From NCBI RefSeq assembly GCF_013350005.1, contig NZ_JABVWW010000002.1, positions 248,001 through 312,000 of the forward strand: a stretch of 64,000 nt of DNA, written 5' to 3'. The notes below the pieces were generated by a model. It had not been told where the DNA came from. It did no database searches and worked only from the letters and a program-made list of their open reading frames with translations. A program made the translations under genes and the position numbers. This document shows positions 1-9,191 of this stretch, piece after piece. Within the stretch, counting starts at the first letter, position 1; every line of letters starts with the position of its first letter. Source of the DNA: Methylocystis silviterrae (GTDB lineage: Bacteria; Pseudomonadota; Alphaproteobacteria; Rhizobiales; Beijerinckiaceae).

Positions 1-1190
1 TGAAGATCGAAAGGGACGATCGCAACCATCACGCCCGTCAGACCGCCGATGGCGAAGATGAAAAGAAATCCGAGGATGAACAGCGACGGCGTGGAGAGTC
101 TGAATCGATCGCGCGACGAGGCGATGGTCGCGATCCATGAGAAGACCTGAATGCCGGAGGGAACCGCGACCGCCATGCTCGCGGCCGAAAAGAAACCGAG
201 GCTCAGCGCCGGTATGCCGGTGCTGAACATGTGATGCACCCACAGGCCGAAGCTGAAGAAGCCTGTCGCGATCAGCGCGACGACGATCAGCCGGTATCCG
301 ATCAGCGGCCGTTGCGCCATCGTCGGCACGATCATCGAGACGAGACCGGCCGCCGGTAGGAAGATGATGTAGACCTCGGGATGCCCGAAAAACCAGAAGA
401 GGTGCTGCCACAGCAACGGATCGCCGCTCTGGGCCGCATTGAAGAAGGGCCAGCCGAAGGACCGCTCGATCTCGAGCATCATCGTCGCGAGGATCACGGC
501 GGGGAAGGCGAAGACGATCATCGCCGCAAAGACCAGCATCGACCAGCCAAAGAGCGGCATCTTGTCGAGCGTCATTCCCGGCGGCCGCGTGCGCAGCATC
601 CCGACGATGATTTCAATCGCGCCGGCGATCGCGGATATTTCGATGAAGCCGATGCCGAGCAGCCAGAAATCGGCGTTATCTCCAGGCGAAAATCTTGTCA
701 GCGTCAGCGGCGGATACATGAACCAGCCGCCGCTCGGCGAAAGGCCGTAGAAAATCGTCGAGAAGAACACGAGGCCGCCGATGACATAGGCCCAGACGGC
801 GAAGGCGCTGAGCCTTGGAAAGGGCAGGTCGCGTGCGGCCAGCATCTGCGGCAGCAGGATGACGCTCAGCGCCTCCATCACAGGCACGGCGAAAAGGAAC
901 ATCATCGTCGTGCCATGCACGGTAAAGATCTGGTTGTAGAGATCCTGTCCGATGAAACGATTGTCGCCGTGCGAAAGTTGGACGCGCATGATCAGCGCCA
1001 GCACGCCCGCGAGCAGAAAGAACAGAAAGGCCGCGCCGATATAGATGACGCCGACGAGACTGTTGTTGATCTCGCTGATTTTTCGCCACCCTGGCGGATA
1101 GGCCCAGACGCGCTCAAGCACTTCAAGTTCGCCTGGCGGCCGCGGCGTTTCGTTTGGAAGGCGCTTCGGGTCGCTTTGTCCTTCAGGCAT
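1..1190 (-). CDS. ctaD: Cytochrome c oxidase subunit I (partial, C-terminus off the left edge)
   Basis: Catalytic heme-copper subunit of an aa3/caa3-type terminal oxidase; reduces oxygen to water and pumps protons across the inner membrane. About 396 N-terminal residues are visible, all strongly hydrophobic after residue 40. Seen: HGTTMMF with a low-spin heme ligand, FFGHPEVY with the CuB His, the cross-linked Tyr and the D-channel Glu of A-type oxidases, and WVHHMFSTG with the CuB His pair. The start is the ATG at 1190, giving MPEGQSDPK. It lies 11 bases downstream of the ctaG stop on the same strand, so the two are probably co-transcribed. The rest of the gene lies outside the window. Confidence 0.95.
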   Translation of the reverse strand, partial: MPEGQSDPKRLPNETPRPPGELEVLERVWAYPPGWRKISEINNSLVGVIYIGAAFLFFLLAGVLALIMRVQLSHGDNRFIGQDLYNQIFTVHGTTMMFLFAVPVMEALSVILLPQMLAARDLPFPRLSAFAVWAYVIGGLVFFSTIFYGLSPSGGWFMYPPLTLTRFSPGDNADFWLLGIGFIEISAIAGAIEIIVGMLRTRPPGMTLDKMPLFGWSMLVFAAMIVFAFPAVILATMMLEIERSFGWPFFNAAQSGDPLLWQHLFWFFGHPEVYIIFLPAAGLVSMIVPTMAQRPLIGYRLIVVALIATGFFSFGLWVHHMFSTGIPALSLGFFSAASMAVAVPSGIQVFSWIATIASSRDRFRLSTPSLFILGFLFIFAIGGLTGVMVAIVPFDL

Positions 1191-1201
1191 GGGCGCGCGC
1201 T

Positions 1202-1909
1202 CTAGGCGCCGTCCGGGCGATAGGTCCGCGCGCGCGAGCGATTGTCCTCCATGTCAAGAAGCCACCGCGAGGCGATGGAGACCCCGGTGAGGACATAGCT
1301 TGCCGGGCAGGCCGCCAGCATCAGCAAACCGGCAAGGCGCTGATCCGCCAACATTGTCTCCGTGGTCGCTCCCCAACTCGCAGCGCTTGTGTCGAGAACG
1401 CGCGGCGCGAACACGAGAAGCACGCCAAGAAGGCAGGCAAGCTTGCCGGTGATCGCGAGCGCCGCGACTCCGCGCCAACGCGCGACGCCGGTATCGCCGA
1501 GAATCGCCAGCCAGAACAGCAGGGCGGCCGCCAGCAGCGACGCGTGCATCAGGAGATGCGCGGTCGGATGCCGCTCGACATAGGCCGACGCCCCCGGCGC
1601 ATGCCACGCATAGAGCAGGGCAAGCTGCGCCACGGTCACAATCGCCAAGGCGCGACCGGTCGCAAGGACCGGCGCCGATGTGAAATGCATCCACAGCACA
1701 GCCAGAAAAGGCGCGAGCGCGCTCATGAGCAAAATGTGCGTCGCCATGTGAGACGCGCGAGGCCCGAGGCCCGGACCCGCGGAAGCGGCAAGTCCGACGG
1801 CGCAGACGACAATCCCCGCGACGACGATCTTCGACCGCGAGTCCCAAGCGGCTTGGGCGGGGCGCGCGCCGTCCGCCGTCGATGCAATCGCCAATTTCGT
1901 TCTGCTCAT
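1202..1909 (-). CDS. ctaG: Cytochrome c oxidase assembly factor CtaG (caa3-type)
   Basis: Predicted inner-membrane protein of 235 residues with about six hydrophobic segments. It matches the caa3-type CtaG family, which is linked to CuB insertion or assembly of the oxidase. Seen: conserved His-rich membrane motifs including SHMATHILLM near the N-terminus and HLLMHASLL mid-protein. It is the first visible gene of an operon with the downstream oxidase subunit I. It differs from the periplasmic Cox11-type protein that shares the CtaG name. The family call rests on motif pattern and context. Confidence 0.82.
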   Translation of the reverse strand: MSRTKLAIASTADGARPAQAAWDSRSKIVVAGIVVCAVGLAASAGPGLGPRASHMATHILLMSALAPFLAVLWMHFTSAPVLATGRALAIVTVAQLALLYAWHAPGASAYVERHPTAHLLMHASLLAAALLFWLAILGDTGVARWRGVAALAITGKLACLLGVLLVFAPRVLDTSAASWGATTETMLADQRLAGLLMLAACPASYVLTGVSIASRWLLDMEDNRSRARTYRPDGA

Positions 1910-2041
1910 CGCTTCGTTGGTGCGAGTTATGAATAGGGACCATATTGGCCAGCGCGCCAGTCAATCCAGAGCTTGCGGCGGCTATTGAAACGTCTGCCCC
2001 GTCGCCTACTGTGTAAACTTGGGGCGGCAAGCGGCGTAGAC

Positions 2042-2518
2042 GTGGACAAATTTCAGATACTTCCCCATCTCGCGGCGCTTGCCGGCGCCTATGCGCTCGC
2101 ATTGCCGATCGGCTGGGATCGGGAGCGACAGGAGCGCAGCGCAGGGCTCCGTACCTTTCCGCTCGTCGCTCTTGCCTCCTGCGGATTTGTCCAGGCGGCT
2201 GAGCAATACATGCCGAATTCGCCTGACGGCATGGCGAGAATCATCCAAGGCGTGATCACCGGAATTGGTTTCATCGGCGGCGGCGCCATTCTCAAGCAGG
2301 GCGCCATGGTCAAGGGAACGGCGACAGCGGCGAGCCTGTGGGCCACAGGCGCTATGGGCGCCGCGGTCGGTCTCGGCAGCTACGACGTTGCGGTTGCGAT
2401 CGCGATTTTCACTTTTGTGACGCTCAGGGCGATCACGCCGCTCGAAAATAACGTGCCGGTCGACGACGATTCGCGCGCAAACAAAGATTCCCGCGTGAAC
2501 AAAGATCCGAGTTCATAG
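2042..2518 (+). CDS. MgtC/SapB-family membrane protein
   Basis: About 158 residues, almost entirely hydrophobic, with the family signature of an early GWDRERQERSAGLRTFPLV segment followed by GIGFIGGGAIL and GTATAASLWATGAMG. MgtC-like proteins are inner-membrane proteins tied to magnesium limitation and acid tolerance. This copy has only the membrane domain plus a short charged tail of DSRANKDSRVNKD type; the C-terminal cytoplasmic domain of classical MgtC is missing. I chose the GTG at 2042 because the longer ATG start at 1973 adds an Arg-rich stretch unlike the family. Confidence 0.8.
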   Translation: MDKFQILPHLAALAGAYALALPIGWDRERQERSAGLRTFPLVALASCGFVQAAEQYMPNSPDGMARIIQGVITGIGFIGGGAILKQGAMVKGTATAASLWATGAMGAAVGLGSYDVAVAIAIFTFVTLRAITPLENNVPVDDDSRANKDSRVNKDPSS

Positions 2519-2643
2519 AATTTACAGCTGCGTCGCGGTTTCGCTCACGCAGAAGCGCCGCGACGCTGGGGAACTGCGTGGGCAGCGCCGGGAACATCGA
2601 CGACGCCTCGGGGTTCTATCGCCTGACGAAACGGGACTGAATC

Positions 2644-3621
2644 ATGGAGTTTCAGTTGGACGCAGCCTGGGAGCGGCTTCAGAACATTTGGCAGGGGTTC
2701 GTCGCATTTCTGCCGAACCTTGCCTTCGGACTCTTGGTCTATTTCGTCGTTTACCTGTTCGCCCTGGGCGTCGGACGCGGCGTCGCAAGGGTCGCGACCC
2801 GTTCGGGACAGCCTCGACACATCGTCAAGATTTTTTCCAGGCTGGGGCGCGGCGCCGTTAACCTGATCGGCGCGATCATCGCCCTGTCCGTTATCCTTCC
2901 TTCGCTCGACGCCGCTTCCGTGTTCGGCGCCCTCGGCATTGGCAGCGTGGCCTTCGGCTTCGCGGCGAAGGACATATTCCAGAATATGCTCGCCGGCATA
3001 CTCTTGCTGGTCACGCGGCCATTCCATATCGGCGATCAGATCGTCAGCGGCCCGCATGAGGGAACCGTTGAGGACATTCAAATCCGCGCGACTCTGCTGC
3101 GCACCTATGACAGTCGCCGCGTCGTGATTCCGAACAGCGAGCTTTATACCAATCGAGTCGTGGTCAATACCGCCTATGAGGCGCGCCGAATCCATCTCAT
3201 GATCACGATCGGCGTGAGCGACGATGTCGACAAGGCGGGCGCAGTCATCCTTTCCAAGATCGCGAAAGTCGACCGCGTGCTGCACGAGCCGAAGCCTGTC
3301 GTGCTGTTCCAAGGCCTTGGCGATTTCGGCGTCAATCTGGAGGTCCGCTACTGGATCCAGCCGACGATCATGCGCGAGGTCGTCGAATCGACCGACGAAG
3401 TCTATCGCGCCATTGCGCCGGCTTTGACGGCGGCCGGCGTCGACATGCCGTTCCCGACCTATCAGATCCTCTTCCACGATCAGACTGAGGAAACAGACGG
3501 GGAGCGCGGGCGTCAGCGCGAAGGTTGGCCGCCGCCGAGCGGAACTGCGGCGCCGCGCAAGCAAAGGCGCGATCAGGCGGCGACGCCGACTCGAGCCGGC
3601 GAATTGTTTCACAGCGGCTAG
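2644..3621 (+). CDS. Small-conductance mechanosensitive channel, MscS family
   Basis: 325-residue MscS-type channel that would release solutes on hypo-osmotic shock. There are membrane helices at about residues 20-45 and 75-100, the pore-lining Gly/Ala-rich helix (GALGIGSVAFGFAAKDIFQNMLAG) around 97-120, then the beta domain starting at PFHIGDQI and the VVIPNSELYTN motif. The last 40 residues are Arg/Pro-rich and look disordered, which is unusual for a minimal MscS. It sits 50 bases before the PerM-type transporter gene on the same strand, so an envelope-stress operon is possible. Confidence 0.9.
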   Translation: MEFQLDAAWERLQNIWQGFVAFLPNLAFGLLVYFVVYLFALGVGRGVARVATRSGQPRHIVKIFSRLGRGAVNLIGAIIALSVILPSLDAASVFGALGIGSVAFGFAAKDIFQNMLAGILLLVTRPFHIGDQIVSGPHEGTVEDIQIRATLLRTYDSRRVVIPNSELYTNRVVVNTAYEARRIHLMITIGVSDDVDKAGAVILSKIAKVDRVLHEPKPVVLFQGLGDFGVNLEVRYWIQPTIMREVVESTDEVYRAIAPALTAAGVDMPFPTYQILFHDQTEETDGERGRQREGWPPPSGTAAPRKQRRDQAATPTRAGELFHSG

Positions 3622-3671
3622 GCGCGTCCTGCGCCGGCGGCTTTGTTTTCAATGAGCCTGTGGAGGGCGGA

Positions 3672-4748
3672 ATGGATCATTCGCAGCAAACGCAATCGGT
3701 CGCGCAGACGAGACTGCTAGCGATCATCGCCTTCTTGCTCGTCGCCTTTGCGTTGAGACAAACCTATCCCGTGACGATGCCGCTCGCGGCGGCCTTTGTT
3801 GTGATCGCCGCTGTCTGGCCGGTCAAACCATGGCTGCAGCGCTATGTGCCGGAGACGCTCAGCAACATCGGCACGATTCTGGCGCTGCTCGCGGTGCTGG
3901 CGGCATTCGCCGGCGCCATTTCCTTTTCCGTCGCTCAGATCGGGCAGGCTTTTGGCGAAAATTCTGAAAAGCTGCAGCAGCTCTACGAAAGGGTTTCCGC
4001 TTGGGTGCAGAGCTGGGGCGGCTCCCTCGGCGGATTCGGCGGCTACGGCCGGATGATCGACTTCGCACAACAGGCGCTCACGAGCGTCTACAACATCATT
4101 GCCTATATCGGCGTCATTGGCGTGCTTGTCGCCTTCGGCCTTCCCGAAGTCACGCTGCTGCGTAAGAAAATCGGACAGCAACTGGGCGGAAACGAAAGAC
4201 GCGAACTCGTCGACGCCGTTGATTCGACCGCGGTGAGAATTCGCCAGTATCTCTGGGTGACGACCCTCACAAGCGCAATCACCGCGGCGGCGACTCTCGT
4301 CTGGTCGCTCGTCCTTGGCCTCGATCTGGCGCTGGTCTGGGCGCTGCTCAATTTCCTGCTGAATTACATTCCGGTGATCGGCAATATCATCGGAATTCTG
4401 CCCCCGACCCTCTACGCAATCATGCAATTTGACGGTTGGGTGACCGCGGCGGTCGCGTTCATCGGTTTCGCAATCATCCAGATTGTAATCAGCAACTTCA
4501 TCGCGCCGACGCTTCAAGGCCAGCGCCTATCGCTCACGCCGATGGCGGTCATCGTGTCGCTCTCGGTCTGGACATGGATATGGGGCATCGCCGGCGCATT
4601 GATCGCCGTTCCGCTGACCTCGGCGCTGATCATCCTTTGTAAGCATTTTCCCAGCGTCCGTTGGATTGCGACGCTGCTCTCGGGCGATCAGGCGGAGAGC
4701 GCCGCCTCGCCGGAGGAATCCGAGATGGCCGCTCGCCGCTCCGCCTGA
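3672..4748 (+). CDS. AI-2E/PerM-family membrane transporter
   Basis: 358-residue polytopic protein of the AI-2E exporter/PerM family (UPF0118). Substrates differ between members, so none is assigned. Seen: paired N-terminal helices, an amphipathic extracytoplasmic region around residues 80-130, and a hydrophobic C-terminal half with the NYIPVIGNIIG motif and GIAGALIAVPLTSAL near the end. The start is the ATG at 3672, preceded by GGAGGGCGG; the same frame is open further upstream but overlaps mscS. The tail is short and charged. Confidence 0.85.
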   Translation: MDHSQQTQSVAQTRLLAIIAFLLVAFALRQTYPVTMPLAAAFVVIAAVWPVKPWLQRYVPETLSNIGTILALLAVLAAFAGAISFSVAQIGQAFGENSEKLQQLYERVSAWVQSWGGSLGGFGGYGRMIDFAQQALTSVYNIIAYIGVIGVLVAFGLPEVTLLRKKIGQQLGGNERRELVDAVDSTAVRIRQYLWVTTLTSAITAAATLVWSLVLGLDLALVWALLNFLLNYIPVIGNIIGILPPTLYAIMQFDGWVTAAVAFIGFAIIQIVISNFIAPTLQGQRLSLTPMAVIVSLSVWTWIWGIAGALIAVPLTSALIILCKHFPSVRWIATLLSGDQAESAASPEESEMAARRSA

Positions 4749-4796
4749 TGGCGCGGTCGAGTCGCGGCTGATCCGCCCTCGACCTTGGAGGCGTCC

Positions 4797-6388
4797 TCAG
4801 GCGACGAGGCAGGCGTTGCTCTGCAGGTGGCCAAGGACGCGATCGACGTGTTCGGCGGCGCAGACGGCGACATCGGCCGGTTCGACCACCGTCTGACCGG
4901 CGCGCTGGAAAGTCACGCGGCCTGCATCCGCCGCGGCGATCGTCGCGGCGATCAGGGCGTCGCGGTCGTTGCCGCCGTCGAGCAGCGGCGTCACCACTTG
5001 AGCGATGATGTCGAGCCGAATCGGCTCGTGGCGGAGATTGGCCGAGTGCAGAACGCCAGCGGCCGCGTCGGCCCGCAGCATGGGGCAGGCGATAGGCTTT
5101 GCCGAAAGCGCGCGGGCGATCCGCAGGGGTTCCGTTGAGCCCGTCAAGAGACCGACAAGCGTCATGCGCATCAGCGCGTCGGCGATTCTGGATCGCATCG
5201 CCTCGTCGACGGAGGCGCCGCGCAGCTCCATTGCCGCGACGAGCTCGTCGATTGAACTCGAATCCGGCAGGCGCGCGACAAGCGCTTCGATGGCCTTCCG
5301 CACGCCAGGATCCTGTGTGGAAAACCAGGCGCCGCCGCCGTCAGCGAAAAAGGCGTTGCCGTCCGCTTCGCACGAAAAACCAAAGTCCGGCCGCGCCAGA
5401 AAATGTAGATCTTGGAGCGCATCGGGCGTCACTGTGCGGACGCACTTGCCTTCCCGCTCTTTATGGATGAGCAGGGTCTGGTGGAACGTCCGGCCGGTGA
5501 AAATGTCCATATGCTGCTCAAGCGACACCTGATTGTCGCCCGCCAGCGCGCGCAGCAAGGGCGCCGCCGCCGGATTCATATTTTCGGGCATCATCGTCGA
5601 AAGCCCCGCCTCGCCGAGATAGGCCAGTCCGCGGCCACCGGCGCTCGCCATGAACTCGGAGAAACTGCACGGCTCGTTGCAGTCCTCGAGAAATTCGTGG
5701 CCGATGTAGGAGTCGTCCGCCATGCGCAAATTGGCGGCTTCGGCGCGGAAAATACTGCCCCAGGTGGTCTCCGCCGGCGTGTTCTGCTCGAGAAAGGACA
5801 GCATTTCGCGGGCGCGGGCGACGCGCTCGCGCAGCGAGCCATGCGGCCCGACGTGCAGCCCAGCGCGTCGCGTAAGGTCTGTCGGAGCCGCCATCCCGGC
5901 TGAACATTGTAGCTGATGAAGGCGACGCCGTTCGGCGCGAGGTTTTCGCGGGCGATCCGCAGAATCGCGTCGCGCACCTGCTCGGGCACCCAGCTGTAGA
6001 CGCCGTGACAGATAATATAGTCGAAGCCGCCGTCCTTGGACCGAAGGTCGGTCAGGCTCTGGCGGCGCAGATTGACGTTGGACAGTCCGAGCGCGGCGAT
6101 TCGGTGCTGGCCCTCCTCGATCTGCCGCTGCGACAGGTCGACGCCGAGAAAATAGGCGTCGGGGTGACGGGCCGCGAGCGGAATGAGATTGCCCCCGGCC
6201 GCGCATCCAAGCTCCAAAACGCGGGCGCGGGAGAGATCGGGGGCCGTCAGCTTGAAGATGCGGGCGACCGCGCCGAGCCGCGCCGGATGCGTCTGCGGAA
6301 AGGGATGCGAGACATAAGGAAGATCGTCGTAGGAGGCGGCGTTACGCGCAATCGCCGCCTGCACGGCCGTCCCGAAGTGAGTCGTCAT
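4797..6388 (-). pseudogene. Class I SAM methyltransferase with methyltransferase-regulatory domain, frameshifted
   Basis: Two overlapping minus-strand frames together encode one protein of about 530 residues. The first frame (start ATG 6388, preceded by GGAAA) carries the SAM-binding core: VLELGCAAGGN, FLGVDLS and YIICHGVYSWVP, ending with QPGWRLRQTLRDAL. The second frame picks up at LHVGPHGSLRERVARAREM and continues through the family's regulatory domain to LGHLQSNACLVA. The junction is at 5859-5860, where one missing base would restore a continuous reading frame. The intact family is bacterial and methylates unidentified substrates. Either a recent inactivating deletion or an assembly error fits; both halves otherwise look well preserved. 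Confidence 0.85.
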
Positions 6389-6680
6389 CAGCAAGTTTCC
6401 GAGCGTAAAGGAGTTTCATTCTCCCTTTCGGTCGGCGGATTTGCAATGACGCGCGGCGATTCCCGCAAAACGGGAGTAATAATCACGCCTTACTTCCCAT
6501 CGTGGTCGATACGGCGGTTTGAGGCGCGCCAAGCGCTCAATTGAGGCGCGCATAGCCAAAACGAAAATAGGTGAATTTCTTCAGGTATTTGACGTATTTT
6601 CAGTCACTTCCGCACTGTCTCCCAATTATCACAGCGGCCGGAAATGTGGCCAAACCGAGCGCCAAAGGTGTCGTTCGTCG

Positions 6681-6709
6681 TTGACTGTACATGCCCGTAT
6701 AAATTGTAA
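6681..6709 (+). promoter_or_regulatory. Candidate sigma-70-type promoter for the adhesin gene
   Basis: TTGACT at 6681-6686, a 17-base spacer and TTGTAA at 6704-6709, about 80 bases before the GTG start at 6789. The -35 is good and the -10 is weak. The rest of the 400-base gap 6389-6788 is AT-richer than its surroundings and shows no gene; I see only short direct copies of GAGGCGCG at about 6522 and 6544. Confidence 0.3.
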
Positions 6710-6788
6710 ACATCACGATCACTCTTCCCGCGGCTTGGCAGATTCGCGGCTCGGTGCTCATCGCAGTCTAGGAATTGGGGAACTGTTC

Positions 6789-9188
6789 GTGGCCAAACTT
6801 TCTCGGAAACTCAGCATGTCGAAAAATGGCGCCATCGCGCTTCGTCGCGCGCTCATGGGCGGCTCGGCCGCTGTTGCGATGGGCGCGGCGTTTGCGCCGA
6901 CTTCGGCGAGCGCCGCGGTCTGCGGCAATTCATTCGGCTCCGCCGCTGCGTTTACTTCCTTTGCCTGCGGATTTCTCGACAATGCGTCGGGAGCCGTGTC
7001 CGCGGCTTTCGGCATTGGCAATACTTCCTCTGGGGCAGGTTCGGCGGCGTTCGGCAACACCAACACCGCGTCTGGGAACCTTTCGTCGGCCTTTGGCATC
7101 GGCAATACCGCCTCTGGGCTCGGCGCCGCTGCATTTGGCAACAGCAACAACGCCATCGGAGCTGGCTCTGCGGCGTTTGGCGTTCTGAACACCTCGTCGG
7201 GCCTCGGTTCCTCGGCCGTTGGCGTCGGCAACCTTTCGAAGGGCGATCTGTCGACGGCGATCGGCAATCTCAATGAGTCGAATGGCGCTGGCTCCGCGGC
7301 GATCGGCATCAGCAATACGTCCAACGGCGTCGGCTCCTCGGCGGTTGGCGTCGGCAACACCTCGAACGGACTTGGCTCGTCGGCGGTTGGCACAAAAAAC
7401 ACCTCCAACGGAGCTGGGTCTGCGGCAATCGGCGTAGGCAACACCTCGGATGGAGTTGCCTCGGCGGCGATCGGCGTCGGCAACAAATCGACCGGATTGG
7501 GTTCTGTCGCGCAGGGCGTCGGCAACACCGCGTCGGGGCCGCTGTCTGTCGCGCAGGGCGTCGCCAACACTTCCGCGGGAACGGGCTCCACTGCGGTGGG
7601 CGTGGCGAATTTCGCCAATGCGGACGACTCCACCGCCGTCGGCAATCTGAATTTCATCACCGCCGCGTCGACCAAGGCGACCTCGGTCGGTTCCTTTAAC
7701 GCGATCGACGGCGAAAACTCGACCGCTGTCGGCACGCTCAACGGCATCCTCGGGAAGAACTCCACTTCTGTCGGCGCCAAGAACCTCGTGGTGGGAGACA
7801 GGTCCACCATCGTCGGCACGACCAACGCCGTCATCGGCGATAATTCCAGCGCCTTCGGCACGGTCAACGGCGTCATTGGCGACAACTCCGCAGCCATGGG
7901 CGCCTTCAACGGCGCGGTTGGGGACGGTTCGCACGCCGTTGGCACGCTTAACGGGGTGATCGGCGACGGCTCGAACGCGGTAGGCACGATCAACGGCGTG
8001 ATCGGCGACGGCTCGAATGCGGTCGGCACGGTCAATGGCGTGATCGGCGATGGCTCGAACGCTTATGGAACGATCAACGGCGTCATTGGCGACAAATCCA
8101 CCGCGGTCGGCAACACCAACCTCGTCGCCGCCGACACCGCGCAGGCCTTTGGCTCTGGCAATCTGGTCACCGGCGACAGCGGTACCGCCGTCGGCACGGG
8201 CAACGCTGCGTTGGGCGACAATTCCTTCGCCGCGGGCGTGGGTTCGAAGGCGATCGGCACGAACGCGATCGCCATCGGCAACAACGCGCAGGCGGGCGCC
8301 AATGGCGCCAACGCCATCGCGATCGGCACGAACGCGAAAGCCACCGACTCGGTCGCGATCGGTCTCAATTCGACCGCGTCGAATAACGGCACGGCCGTCG
8401 GCGACTTCTCGAAGGCGACGGGCAAGGCCTCGAACGCCTATGGGTTCGGCTCCACGTCGACCGGCTTGGGCTCCTCCGCGACCGGCGCGTTCTCGAACGC
8501 GAGCGCCGCTGGCGCCACGGCGTCTGGCGCGTTTTCAAACGCCAGCGGCATCGGCTCGACGGCGAACGGCGCGTTCTCAAACGCAAGCGGCGTGGCTTCC
8601 ACGGCTATGGGCGTCGGCGCCAACGCCTCTGGGGTGGCCTCGACGGCGCTCGGCGCCGGCTCCTCGGCTGCATTTGCCGGCTCGACGGCGATCGGCGCCG
8701 GCGCAGTCACCACCGCTCCGAACCAGATCGTGCTCGGCACGGCGGCCAACACCCTCCAGGCGCCCGGCATCACGTCTGCCGCGAGCCTGGCCTCGCAGAC
8801 CGCGGCTTTCGCGGATGGGACGACCTCGCATTTCACGACCACTGACGCTAACGGAAATCTCGCGACTTCCAACTTCGGTCCGCGGGACATCCAAGTTCTT
8901 CAGGCCGGCGTCCTTGGCCTGTCGCAGAGCGTGTATGACCTCGGAAGAGGGGTGCAACGCGGTTACGAGGGCACGGCGGTCGCCGTCGCGCTCGGCGGCG
9001 CCAGCTACCTGCCGGACAACAAGTTTTTCTCGGTCACCGGCAACTTCGGCACCTTCCGTGGTCAGTACGGCCTTGCCGCTCAGGCGCAACTGCGCGTGAA
9101 CGAATGGGCGGTGGTCAACGCCGGCATCGGCGCGGGCCTCAAATACGGCGGCGTCGCTGGCCGCGCCGGCGTGACGCTGGCTTGGTGA
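6789..9188 (+). CDS. YadA-like trimeric autotransporter adhesin
   Basis: About 799 residues. An extended signal peptide (residues 1-38, ending TSASA) leads to a passenger of roughly 600 residues made of about 14-residue repeats of the form GxGNTSxGxGSxAxG, the left-handed beta-roll head pattern of YadA-like proteins. A neck-like NQIVLGTAANT and APGITS segment follows, then a C-terminal four-strand anchor of about 75 residues ending in Trp. There is almost no coiled-coil stalk. It would trimerise in the outer membrane and mediate attachment or aggregation. The GTG at 6789 has GGGGAA upstream; the ATG at 6816 is the alternative. The next gene follows after 3 bases. Confidence 0.88.
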   Translation: MAKLSRKLSMSKNGAIALRRALMGGSAAVAMGAAFAPTSASAAVCGNSFGSAAAFTSFACGFLDNASGAVSAAFGIGNTSSGAGSAAFGNTNTASGNLSSAFGIGNTASGLGAAAFGNSNNAIGAGSAAFGVLNTSSGLGSSAVGVGNLSKGDLSTAIGNLNESNGAGSAAIGISNTSNGVGSSAVGVGNTSNGLGSSAVGTKNTSNGAGSAAIGVGNTSDGVASAAIGVGNKSTGLGSVAQGVGNTASGPLSVAQGVANTSAGTGSTAVGVANFANADDSTAVGNLNFITAASTKATSVGSFNAIDGENSTAVGTLNGILGKNSTSVGAKNLVVGDRSTIVGTTNAVIGDNSSAFGTVNGVIGDNSAAMGAFNGAVGDGSHAVGTLNGVIGDGSNAVGTINGVIGDGSNAVGTVNGVIGDGSNAYGTINGVIGDKSTAVGNTNLVAADTAQAFGSGNLVTGDSGTAVGTGNAALGDNSFAAGVGSKAIGTNAIAIGNNAQAGANGANAIAIGTNAKATDSVAIGLNSTASNNGTAVGDFSKATGKASNAYGFGSTSTGLGSSATGAFSNASAAGATASGAFSNASGIGSTANGAFSNASGVASTAMGVGANASGVASTALGAGSSAAFAGSTAIGAGAVTTAPNQIVLGTAANTLQAPGITSAASLASQTAAFADGTTSHFTTTDANGNLATSNFGPRDIQVLQAGVLGLSQSVYDLGRGVQRGYEGTAVAVALGGASYLPDNKFFSVTGNFGTFRGQYGLAAQAQLRVNEWAVVNAGIGAGLKYGGVAGRAGVTLAW
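7940..8100 (+). repeat. 42-bp tandem coding repeats in the adhesin head
   Basis: Consecutive 42-base units encode NGVIGDGSNAVGT-type 14-mers with very few base differences. They are much more alike at the DNA level than the repeats on either side, which suggests recent expansion by slippage or recombination. Confidence 0.8.
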
Positions 9189-9191
9189 TCC

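Noticed and set aside
6519-6788. Longer N-terminus for the adhesin
   Set aside because: The extension has no signal peptide character and covers the promoter-like region; the GTG at 6789 gives a proper export signal.
6758-8035. 425-residue open frame on the minus strand
   Set aside because: It is antisense to the adhesin repeats; the Pro/Ala-rich periodic sequence is only the mirror of the coding repeats.
6789-9188. CRISPR-like periodic repeats
   Set aside because: The periodicity is 42 bases, in frame and coding; there are no spacers.
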